From JBGPHT01 sp041484525 (GTDB taxonomy: Bacteria; Acidobacteriota; Terriglobia; Bryobacterales; Bryobacteraceae), in assembly GCA_041484525.1 (NCBI GenBank), contig JBGPHT010000034.1, positions 1 through 56,113 of the forward strand: a DNA stretch of 56,113 nucleotides, given 5' to 3'. Shown piece after piece: positions 18,396-25,828 of the stretch (position 1 is the first letter of the stretch; every line of letters starts with the position of its first letter). A model generated the notes under the pieces. It saw nothing but the letters and a program-made list of their open reading frames with translations, was not told the origin of the DNA and made no database searches. A program made the translations under genes and the position numbers.

Positions 18396-19739
18396 GTGTC
18401 CGATAACGAGTACAACAAGGTCCGATACTCGACGCTGCCGTCGGCATCCACGCATCCCGACCGGCTGGCCGCGGTGGCAACGCTGTTTGGCATGACGCCG
18501 GCTCCGGTCGTGGACTGCCGGTTGATCGAGCTAGGCTGCGGCGACGGCGCCAACCTCATCCCCATGGCTTATCACTTGCCGGGAAGCGGCTTCACCGGCA
18601 TCGACCTGGCGGCTGAGCCCATCGCGGCGGGACAGGAAATGGCGGCCGATCTGGGGCTGGGCAACCTGCGGCTCGAAGCGGCGGACCTGATGGATCTCGG
18701 CGATATCGGGGAGTTCGATTACGTGATCGCGCACGGCGTGTACTCCTGGGTGCCGGCGCCGGTGCGTGACCGCCTGCTCGCAATCGCGGCCGCGTGTCTT
18801 GCGCCTCAAGGCGTCGCCTTCATCAGCTACAACACTTTGCCCGGGCGATACGTGAGGCAGATGTTCCGCGACATGATGCTCTACCACACGCGCGGCATCC
18901 ACGAGCCGGCCGAGCGAGTAGAGGAGGCGCGCAAGTTTCTTCAGTGGCTGGATGAGGCGCGGGCAGTCTCTGCGCCGTGGGCGGCCATGTACCAGGACGA
19001 GATCCGGAACCTCCTCGCGAAACCGCCGGACAGCTTGTATCACGACGATCTGGCGGGGATCGCCGACTCCGTCTACTTTCGTGATTTCGCCGCGCACGCG
19101 CGGAAGCACGGTCTGCAATACCTGGGCGACGCAGATTTGCAGGCGATGTTCGACCCGCTACGCCGACTCGACTCCGTCGGCGATGACGTGATCGAGCGTG
19201 AACAGTACCGCGATTTTCTGACTGCGCGCCGCTTCCGGCAAACGCTGCTGTGTCGTGCAGAGGTGGTCCTTGACCGAAGTCCCGGCCCCGAGCGTATGGA
19301 CGAGTTCTTCTTCTCCGCGCCCGTCCGTAAGTTGGAAGGAGTCCGCGTGACGGCACAGGACGAGGCGTTGGAGCGCGTGACACAGGCGATGGGAGAATGC
19401 TATCCACTGCCGGTAGCCTTCGAGGAATTAGTGCCTTATGCCGGCGATGCCGCGGCGCTGCGCGACATCCTGTACACGCTGGTGACCGGCGGGTTCGCCG
19501 ACCTGCACGTCTTCGATTTTCCCTGCGAAGAGACGGTGACGGAGCGGCCGAGCGCCAGCCGCCTGGTGCGCTACGAGGCAAGCCGAGGGCGCTACGTGAC
19601 CAGCGCCTGCCACGGCACACTCGAACTCGACGATGCGGCGCGGCGGTTGGTCCTGCTGCTCGACGGCAGCCGCGCTCCCGCTAAGGAGGATCGGGCAATC
19701 CTCGAATGGCTGGCGCGCGTGGGTCTACTGGAGGCCTGA
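18396..19739 (+). CDS. class I SAM methyltransferase with regulatory domain
   Basis: A protein of about 447 residues. Residues ~40-170 form a class I methyltransferase with the SAM-binding LIELGCGDGAN, the acidic GIDLAAEPI and YVIAHGVYSWVP. The region FISYNTLPGRYVRQMFRDMM and the C-terminal half match the methyltransferase regulatory domain usually fused to this type. The substrate is unknown. The likely start is GTG 18396 (VSDNEYNKVRYSTLP); GTG 18390, overlapping the CYTH stop, is an alternative. Neither has a strong ribosome binding site, suggesting coupled translation. It is convergent with the SRPBCC gene, overlapping by 15 bases. Confidence 0.87.
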   Translation: MSDNEYNKVRYSTLPSASTHPDRLAAVATLFGMTPAPVVDCRLIELGCGDGANLIPMAYHLPGSGFTGIDLAAEPIAAGQEMAADLGLGNLRLEAADLMDLGDIGEFDYVIAHGVYSWVPAPVRDRLLAIAAACLAPQGVAFISYNTLPGRYVRQMFRDMMLYHTRGIHEPAERVEEARKFLQWLDEARAVSAPWAAMYQDEIRNLLAKPPDSLYHDDLAGIADSVYFRDFAAHARKHGLQYLGDADLQAMFDPLRRLDSVGDDVIEREQYRDFLTARRFRQTLLCRAEVVLDRSPGPERMDEFFFSAPVRKLEGVRVTAQDEALERVTQAMGECYPLPVAFEELVPYAGDAAALRDILYTLVTGGFADLHVFDFPCEETVTERPSASRLVRYEASRGRYVTSACHGTLELDDAARRLVLLLDGSRAPAKEDRAILEWLARVGLLEA

Positions 19740-20192
19740 TGCAGCCGTTCGGAACGCGGTCAACAGATCTCCCCAGCGCAGCCCGATCATGCTGGTGAAA
19801 GCGTTCCCCGTATACCCATGGCGCGCAGGATGGACGGCCGACAGGGCGTCCCAACCGCGATGCTCGATCGTTACGCTGGTGCCACGCGGCGCGGCTTCGA
19901 AGCGGACCTCCACTTCCGTCCGCTCCCCGGGTGCGAAGTCGCTCTGCCGCCACTCGAATAACAAGCGCCGCGGGGGCTCCCACGCCAGCACCCGCCCCAC
20001 TTCGAACGGCTCCCCGTCGCTATAGACTTCGAGCACGCGGCCGTTGTCGAATCGCAGCGTGCCTTGCCTATCGTCGCGGAACATCTTCACTCTGGGCCTC
20101 CACCAGGCGCCGGTTTCTTGCGTGAAGATGGCGAATGCGGTGACGGCGTCCACCGCCACTACGGTGCTGACAGTGACGCAATCGTCGCTCAC
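19725..20192 (-). CDS. SRPBCC (AHSA1-like) protein
   Basis: A 155-residue START/AHSA1-fold protein with a hydrophobic ligand cavity. It shows the usual layout: a beta strand TVSTVVAVDAVTAFAIFT, then RVLAWEPPRRLLFEWR, TEVEVRFEAAPRGTSVTIEHRGW and a long C-terminal helix. These proteins commonly lie downstream of an ArsR repressor, as here. It overlaps the ArsR gene by four bases (ATGA), so translation is coupled. Ligand and function are unknown. Confidence 0.87.
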   Translation of the reverse strand: MSDDCVTVSTVVAVDAVTAFAIFTQETGAWWRPRVKMFRDDRQGTLRFDNGRVLEVYSDGEPFEVGRVLAWEPPRRLLFEWRQSDFAPGERTEVEVRFEAAPRGTSVTIEHRGWDALSAVHPARHGYTGNAFTSMIGLRWGDLLTAFRTAASGLQ

Positions 20193-20533
20193 TGGCGCCT
20201 TCCTTTCGCGGTACCCTCCGCATATTCGCGGAAGCCTTCCAGTTGATCGCTCCAGAACGCCTCCACCTCAGCGGCCCAATTGTGCAACTGTACGAACGGC
20301 TGACGCCGCAGACGATAGACACGCAGGCGCGCATCCTCGCGGCTGGCGCGTTCCTCCTCGATGAGGCCCTTGACGCGCAGCACCCGCAGGTGGCGGCTCA
20401 TGGCGGGAGCGCTCATGCGGAAACTTGCCGCGAGCTCGCCTGCGGGACGTGGCCGGACGCGCAAGAGGTCCACCACACGGCGGCGCGTGGGATCGGCCAG
20501 CGCCGCCAGAGTGTCATCAAGACTGGTTGCCAT
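20189..20533 (-). CDS. ArsR-family winged-helix regulator
   Basis: A 114-residue ArsR-type repressor of the kind paired with SRPBCC proteins. The winged helix is clear: LAALADPTRRRVVDLLR, RPAGELAASFRMSAPAMSRHLRVLRVKGLIEEER, then DARLRVYRL and a tail helix. It lacks the CxC metal site of classical ArsR, so the signal is probably not a metal. Start ATG 20533 (MATSLDD) follows AAGGACGGAA; an in-frame start at 20560 is less likely. It overlaps the VOC gene upstream by 17 bases and SRPBCC downstream by four. It probably represses its own operon through the palindrome at 20930-20954. Confidence 0.9.
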   Translation of the reverse strand: MATSLDDTLAALADPTRRRVVDLLRVRPRPAGELAASFRMSAPAMSRHLRVLRVKGLIEEERASREDARLRVYRLRRQPFVQLHNWAAEVEAFWSDQLEGFREYAEGTAKGRRQ

Positions 20534-20924
20534 TTCCGTCCTTCGCGATCGGGGCACCAAAGATCCACCGATGGCCTTCGAGGTCGATGGCGCGGTAGGT
20601 GCGCTCGCCGTACGGCTGGTCGGCGGGCTCGTCGATCACGGTGGCGCCGGCATCGCGCGCGCGCCGGAAATGTGCGTCCACATCGTCCACGATGCAATAG
20701 ATCTGGCAGGACACGCCAGCCAGGTCTCGGGGGCTGGCGACTCCTACCTCCTTCCACACCGAAGCCAGGAAGAGCGTGTTGTCGAGGTAGGTGATTTCGG
20801 CATGGCCGATACGGCCATCGTCCATGGGCATGCGGAACTTTTCTGCGAAGCCGAAGGCGTCGCAGAGGAAAGTGAGGGCCGCCGGAGCATCGGCATAGGC
20901 GAGGTAAGGAATGATTCGCTGCAT
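20517..20924 (-). CDS. VOC-family (glyoxalase/bleomycin-resistance-like) protein
   Basis: A 135-residue protein with two beta-alpha-beta-beta-beta modules of the vicinal-oxygen-chelate fold: MQRIIPYLAYADAPAALTFL, then HAEITYLDNTLFLAS, YCIVDDVDAHFRRARDAGA and YRAIDLEGHRWIFG. It is of the PhnB-like sort and the substrate is unknown. It is first in the VOC-ArsR-SRPBCC operon. The start codon sits only six bases after a TAATAT -10 element, leaving no room for a ribosome binding site, so the message is probably leaderless. Confidence 0.87.
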   Translation of the reverse strand: MQRIIPYLAYADAPAALTFLCDAFGFAEKFRMPMDDGRIGHAEITYLDNTLFLASVWKEVGVASPRDLAGVSCQIYCIVDDVDAHFRRARDAGATVIDEPADQPYGERTYRAIDLEGHRWIFGAPIAKDGNGNQS

Positions 20925-20929
20925 GGTGA

Positions 20930-20959
20930 AATATTAACTGAATGGTTAAATATTGTCAA
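20930..20959 (-). promoter_or_regulatory. promoter with overlapping ArsR-type operator, likely leaderless
   Basis: On the minus strand TTGACA (20954-20959) and TAATAT (20931-20936) are separated by exactly 17 bases. An imperfect inverted repeat, AATATTAAC ... GTTAAATATT, spans 20930-20954 and covers spacer and -10. A repressor bound here would block polymerase. The predicted start site coincides with the A of the VOC gene's ATG at 20924. Confidence 0.8.
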
Positions 20960-20986
20960 CCAGAGATACGTGGTGGAGAACAGTAG

Positions 20987-22432
20987 TCAGGCCGACGCCG
21001 CCATATCCTTCAAGGCCCGGCGCTGCACTTTGCCCGTGATGCCCTTCGGCAGCTCCGGCAGAAACATCACGCGCTCCGGAACCTTGTAGTCCGACAGACG
21101 TTCGCGCGCGAACTCCCGCAGCTCCTCCGCCGGCGCGTGCATCCCTTCCCGCAGAGCGACGAAGGCCACCACGATCTCGCCGTACACCGGATCGGGCCAG
21201 CCGATCACTCCGGCCTCGAGCACCGCCGGATGCTCGTAGAGCGCGCCCTCCACCTCCTGCGGCGAAATATTCGAGCCGCCGCGAATGATAATCTGCTTCT
21301 TGCGGCCCTCGAACCAGAAGTAGCCTTCGGCATCGCGGCGCGCCAGATCGCCCGTGTACAGCCATCCGTCGATGAGCGTGTCCGCTGTCGCCTGCGGATT
21401 CTTCCAGTAGCCGATGAAGCTCGCCGGGCTGCGCACGATGATCTCCCCGATCTCGCCCTCCCGTACGTCCGCGCCATCAAGCCCGACGATCCGCACTTCC
21501 ACACCGTCAACCGCATGGCCGATCGATCCCGCGCGGATCGAGCGCACATTAAAGATGACCGGAAGCGTCTCGGTCATCCCGTAGCCCTCCCGCAGCGGCA
21601 GGCCGAACAGCGACTGGAAGCGCTCCTGCAGGGCCGTCGAGACCGAATCGCCGCCGCCGAGAATGAACCTTAGCGAGCTGATATCTCGCGGCTTCCTCGC
21701 CTGCTCTTCGACCATGAATTGCAGCATGATGGGCATGCCGACGGTGTACGTCGCGCGACGCCGCTCGATCAGATCGAGGACCAGCGCCGGGTCGAACGCC
21801 GGCACCAGAACGGCGGTCGCGCCGCCCAGGACCGCGGGCAGCAGATCGCAGATAAGCCCCGAGGCGTGCATGATCGAGGTCATGACGAGGATGGTGTGGC
21901 TGCCGTCCACCCCCATCAGCCCCATCAGCCGAGCCGACTCGCAAAGCGTCCGATGAGTGTGCGTAACACCCTTGGGCCGCGATGTGGTGCCCGAGGTGTA
22001 CTGAATGGCGGCGGGACGATCGGGGTCGGGCTCGGCCAGCACCGGCATGCTCGCGGACCCCGTCTCCGGCAGCGCCGAGTGCATCGGACATCCCTGAGCC
22101 ATGTGGGCCAAGTGGGGCTGGCTGAAGCAGAGTGCGGCGCCCGAGTGTTCGAGTATATATGCGATCTCAGGCGCCTTGAAGCGCACGTTGATGGGGACCA
22201 CGATCAGCCCCGCCTTCCAGGATGCGAACAGCACCTTGACAAGTTCGAACGAGTTCTGCCAGTGGATGGCGACGCGGTCGCCAGGCTTGAGTCCCTGGTC
22301 CAGGAACCAGCCCGCGAGTGCCGTGGTGGCGCGGTCCAGCTCCGCATAAGTGAGTTGTTCTTCTCCGCAGATAACGGCCGGCTTCTGCGGATTTCGCGCG
22401 GCGGCTGCGCCTAGCATGCTGCCCAGATTCAT
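20987..22432 (-). CDS. AMP-dependent acyl-CoA synthetase/ligase family protein
   Basis: A 481-residue adenylate-forming enzyme that would activate a carboxylic acid as acyl-AMP and pass it to CoA. Core motifs: YTSGTTSRPKGVTHTH (P-loop-like A3), GYGMTET (A5), YTGDLA (A7), KKQIIIRGGSNISPQEVE (A8 hinge) and the catalytic Lys in PKGITGKVQRR (A10). The acid substrate is not predictable. Start is ATG 22432, with an in-frame GTG six bases upstream; neither has a strong ribosome binding site. It follows metW by about 15 bases on the same strand, so metX-metW-ligase looks like one operon, which is not the usual metXW context. Confidence 0.9.
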   Translation of the reverse strand: MNLGSMLGAAAARNPQKPAVICGEEQLTYAELDRATTALAGWFLDQGLKPGDRVAIHWQNSFELVKVLFASWKAGLIVVPINVRFKAPEIAYILEHSGAALCFSQPHLAHMAQGCPMHSALPETGSASMPVLAEPDPDRPAAIQYTSGTTSRPKGVTHTHRTLCESARLMGLMGVDGSHTILVMTSIMHASGLICDLLPAVLGGATAVLVPAFDPALVLDLIERRRATYTVGMPIMLQFMVEEQARKPRDISSLRFILGGGDSVSTALQERFQSLFGLPLREGYGMTETLPVIFNVRSIRAGSIGHAVDGVEVRIVGLDGADVREGEIGEIIVRSPASFIGYWKNPQATADTLIDGWLYTGDLARRDAEGYFWFEGRKKQIIIRGGSNISPQEVEGALYEHPAVLEAGVIGWPDPVYGEIVVAFVALREGMHAPAEELREFARERLSDYKVPERVMFLPELPKGITGKVQRRALKDMAASA

Positions 22433-22447
22433 CCGCACGATTCTACA

Positions 22448-23077
22448 CTACCGGCGCGACACGAGAAAAACCGCGACTTCGGCGAACAGGTTTGGCATCG
22501 CCGTGACCTTGCTGTGGCCCGCCAGAAAGTACCGCCGCTCCACCGCCAGGCCTTCGAGCGCGGCCAGCTCCTCGAAATCGTGCACGGTCAGGAAATGGAT
22601 GTTGGGCGAATCGTACCACTCGTATGGGAATAGCGAGGTGCGCGGCGCGCGTCCGCTGAAGAGCATGGAGAGCCGCACGCGCCAGTGACCGAAATTCGGG
22701 AAGGCGACGATCGCCTGCCGCCCCACACGCAGCATCTCGTGCAGCACGCGGCGCGGATGGCGCGTTTCCTGCATGGTCTGGCTGAGGATCACGTAGTCGA
22801 ACGCCCGGTCCGGATAGTCGGCCAGGCCCTCATCCACATCGCCCTGAAAGACGGAAACGCCGCGTGCGATGGCCCGCTGCACCTTGGCGCTCGAGATCTC
22901 GACGCCACGCGCGTCCACTTCTTTATTAGCCGCCAGCCACTCGAGCAGCTCGCCTTCGCCGCATCCGAGATCGAGCACCTTGGTGCGAGGCTCGACGATT
23001 TCCCCGATGATGGCGTAATCGCTCCGGCCCAGTAGTTCGCGGACAAACGGCTGCGGCTTGCCGGACTGGGCCGTCAT
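22448..23077 (-). CDS. metW: methionine biosynthesis protein MetW
   Basis: A 209-residue MetW, a methyltransferase-fold partner found next to MetX in many bacteria and needed for full homoserine acyltransferase function in some. Signatures: VLDLGCGEGELLEWL (SAM-binding loop), SVFQGDVDEGLADYPD, DYVILSQTMQET and FPNFGHWRVRLSMLFSGRAP. Its start overlaps the metX stop by four bases (ATGA), consistent with a coupled pair. Confidence 0.95.
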   Translation of the reverse strand: MTAQSGKPQPFVRELLGRSDYAIIGEIVEPRTKVLDLGCGEGELLEWLAANKEVDARGVEISSAKVQRAIARGVSVFQGDVDEGLADYPDRAFDYVILSQTMQETRHPRRVLHEMLRVGRQAIVAFPNFGHWRVRLSMLFSGRAPRTSLFPYEWYDSPNIHFLTVHDFEELAALEGLAVERRYFLAGHSKVTAMPNLFAEVAVFLVSRR

Positions 23078-24177
23078 GAGAGCTTCTCGAAGATGGAGCC
23101 GAGAAAGCCGCGCACCAGGTCGGCCTGCTCGTCCACCGCCACCAGGAAGGAGTCATGGCCATAGTTGGACTGCAGCTCGACGTAGGCCACGTCGGAGTTG
23201 CGCGCTCGCAGCGCACGGACCAATTCCTGCGACTGGTAGCTGGGGTAAAGCCAGTCGGAGCTGAAGCTGATGGCGAGGAAGCGGGCACGCGCCGGGGCGA
23301 GCGCTTCGCCGAGCGAGCGCTGGCCGGCCGTCAGATCGAAGTAGTCCATCGCCTTCGTGATGTAGAGGTACGAGTTGGCATCGAAGCGGTTGACGAACTG
23401 GCTGCCACGGTAGCGCAGATAGCTCTCGACTTCGAAGTCCACGTCGAAATCGAAGCCGAACGCCTCCTTGTCGCGCAGCCGGCGGCCGAATTTTTCGCGC
23501 ATCGATTCGTCGCTCATATAAGTGATGTGCCCGACCATGCGCGCCACTGCCAGTCCCCGCGCCGGCGGCTGCTTGTCGTAGTAATTGCCGCCGCTCCAGT
23601 TGGGGTCGGCCATGATCGCCTGGCGACCCACTTCGTTGAACGCGATCTGCTGCGCGCTGTGCCGCGCGGTGCTGGCGATGGGGATGGCGGAGACCACGCG
23701 GTCCGGGTAGGAGACCGCCCACTCGAGCGCCTGCATGCCGCCCATCGAGCCGCCCGTCACGGTGAGGAGGCGCGGGATGCCGAACCAATCGATCAGCATT
23801 TTTTGCAGCCGCACCATATCGCCGATGGTGATCACCGGGAACGACATGGCGTAGGGGCAACCCGTTGCCGGATTGATCGACGACGGCCCCGTGGTGCCGC
23901 GGCAGCCGCCCAGCACGTTGCTGCAAATCACGAAATACTTGCCGGTGTCGAAAGCCTTGCCGGGGCCGATCATGTTATCCCACCAACCCGGCTTGTCGGT
24001 CTCGCTGATGCCCGCGGCGTGCGCGTCGCCCGAAAAGGCATGCAGCACCAGGATGGCGTTCGACTTGGCGGCATTGAGACGGCCGTAGGTCTCGTAAGCC
24101 ACCTCGACCGGCGAGAGTGTCGCGCCGCTATCGAGGGAGAGGGAGTCGAACCGGACAGAATTGGCCGCAACAATCAT
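23074..24177 (-). CDS. metX: homoserine O-acyltransferase MetX
   Basis: A 367-residue alpha/beta-hydrolase-fold enzyme that acylates homoserine in methionine synthesis. The catalytic triad is visible: Ser in TGGSMGGMQALEW, Asp in FSSDWLYP, His in NYGHDSFL. GGCRGTTGPSSINP is the usual oxyanion and substrate loop. Many enzymes with this fold use acetyl-CoA, while others, especially those with MetW, use succinyl-CoA; I cannot decide which applies. The DUF5076 gene ends 30 bases upstream on the same strand. metW overlaps its stop. Confidence 0.95.
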   Translation of the reverse strand: MIVAANSVRFDSLSLDSGATLSPVEVAYETYGRLNAAKSNAILVLHAFSGDAHAAGISETDKPGWWDNMIGPGKAFDTGKYFVICSNVLGGCRGTTGPSSINPATGCPYAMSFPVITIGDMVRLQKMLIDWFGIPRLLTVTGGSMGGMQALEWAVSYPDRVVSAIPIASTARHSAQQIAFNEVGRQAIMADPNWSGGNYYDKQPPARGLAVARMVGHITYMSDESMREKFGRRLRDKEAFGFDFDVDFEVESYLRYRGSQFVNRFDANSYLYITKAMDYFDLTAGQRSLGEALAPARARFLAISFSSDWLYPSYQSQELVRALRARNSDVAYVELQSNYGHDSFLVAVDEQADLVRGFLGSIFEKLS

Positions 24178-24207
24178 GTTGGGGAATTTTCATCATAGCA
24201 GAGGCAT

Positions 24208-24471
24208 TCATGCGTTTATTTCACGATTGAACATCTCGCTGATTGTCGCGAGCACAGCCGATGGCTCGCCGCCAATCTCATCCCGGATAGCATTCGCGAC
24301 GTGCCGCGCAGTGTCGGCGAGAACCACACCCCATGCCGCGGGATCTTTCCACGTGGCCGGCCGGAGAGCGCAAACGAGTCTGCCATTCGCCACCCAGGCA
24401 CGGAGAACTTCGACGGAGTTTGCATCTAACAACACCTCATCCGGAACAGCGAGATCGCGATTGTTCATCAT
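24208..24471 (-). CDS. DUF5076-family small protein
   Basis: An 87-residue soluble protein. The block VEVLRAWVANGRLVCALRPATW followed by DPAAWGVVLADTARHVANAI matches DUF5076 as I recall it. No function is known. Two adjacent ATG codons (24471, 24468) are possible starts and neither has an obvious ribosome binding site. It lies directly upstream of metX and may be co-transcribed with it. It is divergent from the SIMPL gene pair across about 60 bases. Confidence 0.75.
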   Translation of the reverse strand: MMNNRDLAVPDEVLLDANSVEVLRAWVANGRLVCALRPATWKDPAAWGVVLADTARHVANAIRDEIGGEPSAVLATISEMFNREINA

Positions 24472-24538
24472 GGGCCAATGCTACGACACCGCCGGCCGTG
24501 CCGGGTCGTGCACCGTTGCGTGCGAAAATGGGATGCGT

Positions 24539-25138
24539 ATGAAATGCTCGAGTGTGATCCTGCTGTGGAGTTCCGCCGTGCTGGCGCAGGTGCCCGACGG
24601 AATCGCGGTTGCTCCGAGCCGGACGGTTAACCTCGTTCCCGATCAAGCCGTGTTTTCGGCTAATGTAGCGGCGGCATCGGATGCTTCGCAGGACCAGGTG
24701 CTGGAGGTATTTCGGAACGCCGGGGCAGCGAACCCGGTCATCGTCTACTCGAACGGGACTTCCAATTACGCCGTTTCCTTCACGACTCCCGCGGAGGCGA
24801 TGCGGCCGATGGCGCAGAAGCTCGACCAGATCCGCCTCAAGCGCCCGCCAGCTTTCGTTGACTTCAGTTATAACGCGACCCTCGGCGCCAGTGATTCCGC
24901 GGTCCAGGCGGCGCGGGCAAACCTGCTGCCACAGTTGATCCGGGACGCAAGGGAGCGGGCGCAGGCGTTGGCGGCGGCCGCCAGCGTCAAATTGGGGCAG
25001 ATCCAATCGGTGACCGATCTCAATGTCGTGCCCATACCAACCGCGGCGCGAGTGGGCGACTTCACGGCGGGCCTCGCCCTCTCTGCTTCCGGAACACAGT
25101 CAACCTTCACAATTGCAGTAGGATTCAACCTCCAATGA
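24539..25138 (+). CDS. secreted SIMPL (DUF541) domain protein 1
   Basis: A 199-residue exported protein. The signal peptide (SSVILLWSSAVLAQ) is followed by a SIMPL/DUF541 domain: an alternating segment ASQDQVLEVFRNAGAAN, the LDQIRLKRPPAFVDFSYNATL core and the helix ARERAQALAAAASVKLGQIQSV typical of the family. SIMPL proteins are periplasmic or surface proteins with no agreed biochemical role. Start ATG 24539 or the in-frame ATG 24533. Its stop overlaps an in-frame ATG of the next, homologous gene, so the pair looks like a tandem duplication. Confidence 0.8.
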   Translation: MKCSSVILLWSSAVLAQVPDGIAVAPSRTVNLVPDQAVFSANVAAASDASQDQVLEVFRNAGAANPVIVYSNGTSNYAVSFTTPAEAMRPMAQKLDQIRLKRPPAFVDFSYNATLGASDSAVQAARANLLPQLIRDARERAQALAAAASVKLGQIQSVTDLNVVPIPTAARVGDFTAGLALSASGTQSTFTIAVGFNLQ

Positions 25139-25158
25139 AAAGCACAAAAGGAAAATTC

Positions 25159-25824
25159 ATGAAATCATTCGGCCTGTTTCTACTTCTTGCTGCCGCCGCC
25201 TTCGGTCAAGCCCAGGACGGCATCACCACTTCCATCACCCGCAGCATCTCTCTTCCAGGCGACGAAGCCCTCTTCACCGTGGCTGTGGCGACGGGCCTCG
25301 ATGCCACCCAGGATCAGGCGCTACAGCCTCTCCGTGACGCCGGTGCTCCCGCCCTCACGATTCTGACGGTCTCCGTCGGCCAGGGCCAGATTAACACCTA
25401 CCCGCCCAGCCCCACTCCGCCCGAAACCATCGTCTACTATTTGGTCTCCTTCACGGTGCCATCGGCTAACCAGAAAGATCTCGCGAAGAAACTCGATGCG
25501 ATCCGGGCCAAACTGCCGGCCGCTCTCAAAGACCTGCAATACAGCGCCACGTTGAGCGCCAGCCAGGCCCTGGTGGATACGACGCGGCGTAATCTGCTGC
25601 CGCAAATGATACTCGATGCGAAGGTCAAAGCCGCGGGATTGGCGGAAGCAGCCAGCCTCAAGCTGGGCGCCATCCAAGGCGTGACCGAGTCGTATTACGG
25701 CTCCGGATCCAACGGCTCGCCGTTCTTCGCGTACTCCGCGGTGCTCAGCGCAGCTAACTATTCCACCGGTGGAACCGGCACGCAGTACAGCTTCACGGTC
25801 GCGGTGAAGTTCGGCATTCAGTAA
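25159..25824 (+). CDS. secreted SIMPL (DUF541) domain protein 2
   Basis: A 221-residue paralogue of the preceding protein. The signal peptide (SFGLFLLLAAAAFGQAQ) is followed by DATQDQALQPLRDAGAP, KKLDAIRAKLPAALKDLQYSATL and KVKAAGLAEAASLKLGAIQGV, aligning with the neighbour. Extra material in the middle (TYPPSPTPPETIVYY) and C-terminus distinguishes it. I prefer ATG 25159, which has AAGGAA five bases upstream. An in-frame ATG at 25135 overlaps the stop of the first gene and would add eight residues. The copies have diverged, so the duplication is not recent. Confidence 0.82.
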   Translation: MKSFGLFLLLAAAAFGQAQDGITTSITRSISLPGDEALFTVAVATGLDATQDQALQPLRDAGAPALTILTVSVGQGQINTYPPSPTPPETIVYYLVSFTVPSANQKDLAKKLDAIRAKLPAALKDLQYSATLSASQALVDTTRRNLLPQMILDAKVKAAGLAEAASLKLGAIQGVTESYYGSGSNGSPFFAYSAVLSAANYSTGGTGTQYSFTVAVKFGIQ

Positions 25825-25828
25825 GCCG

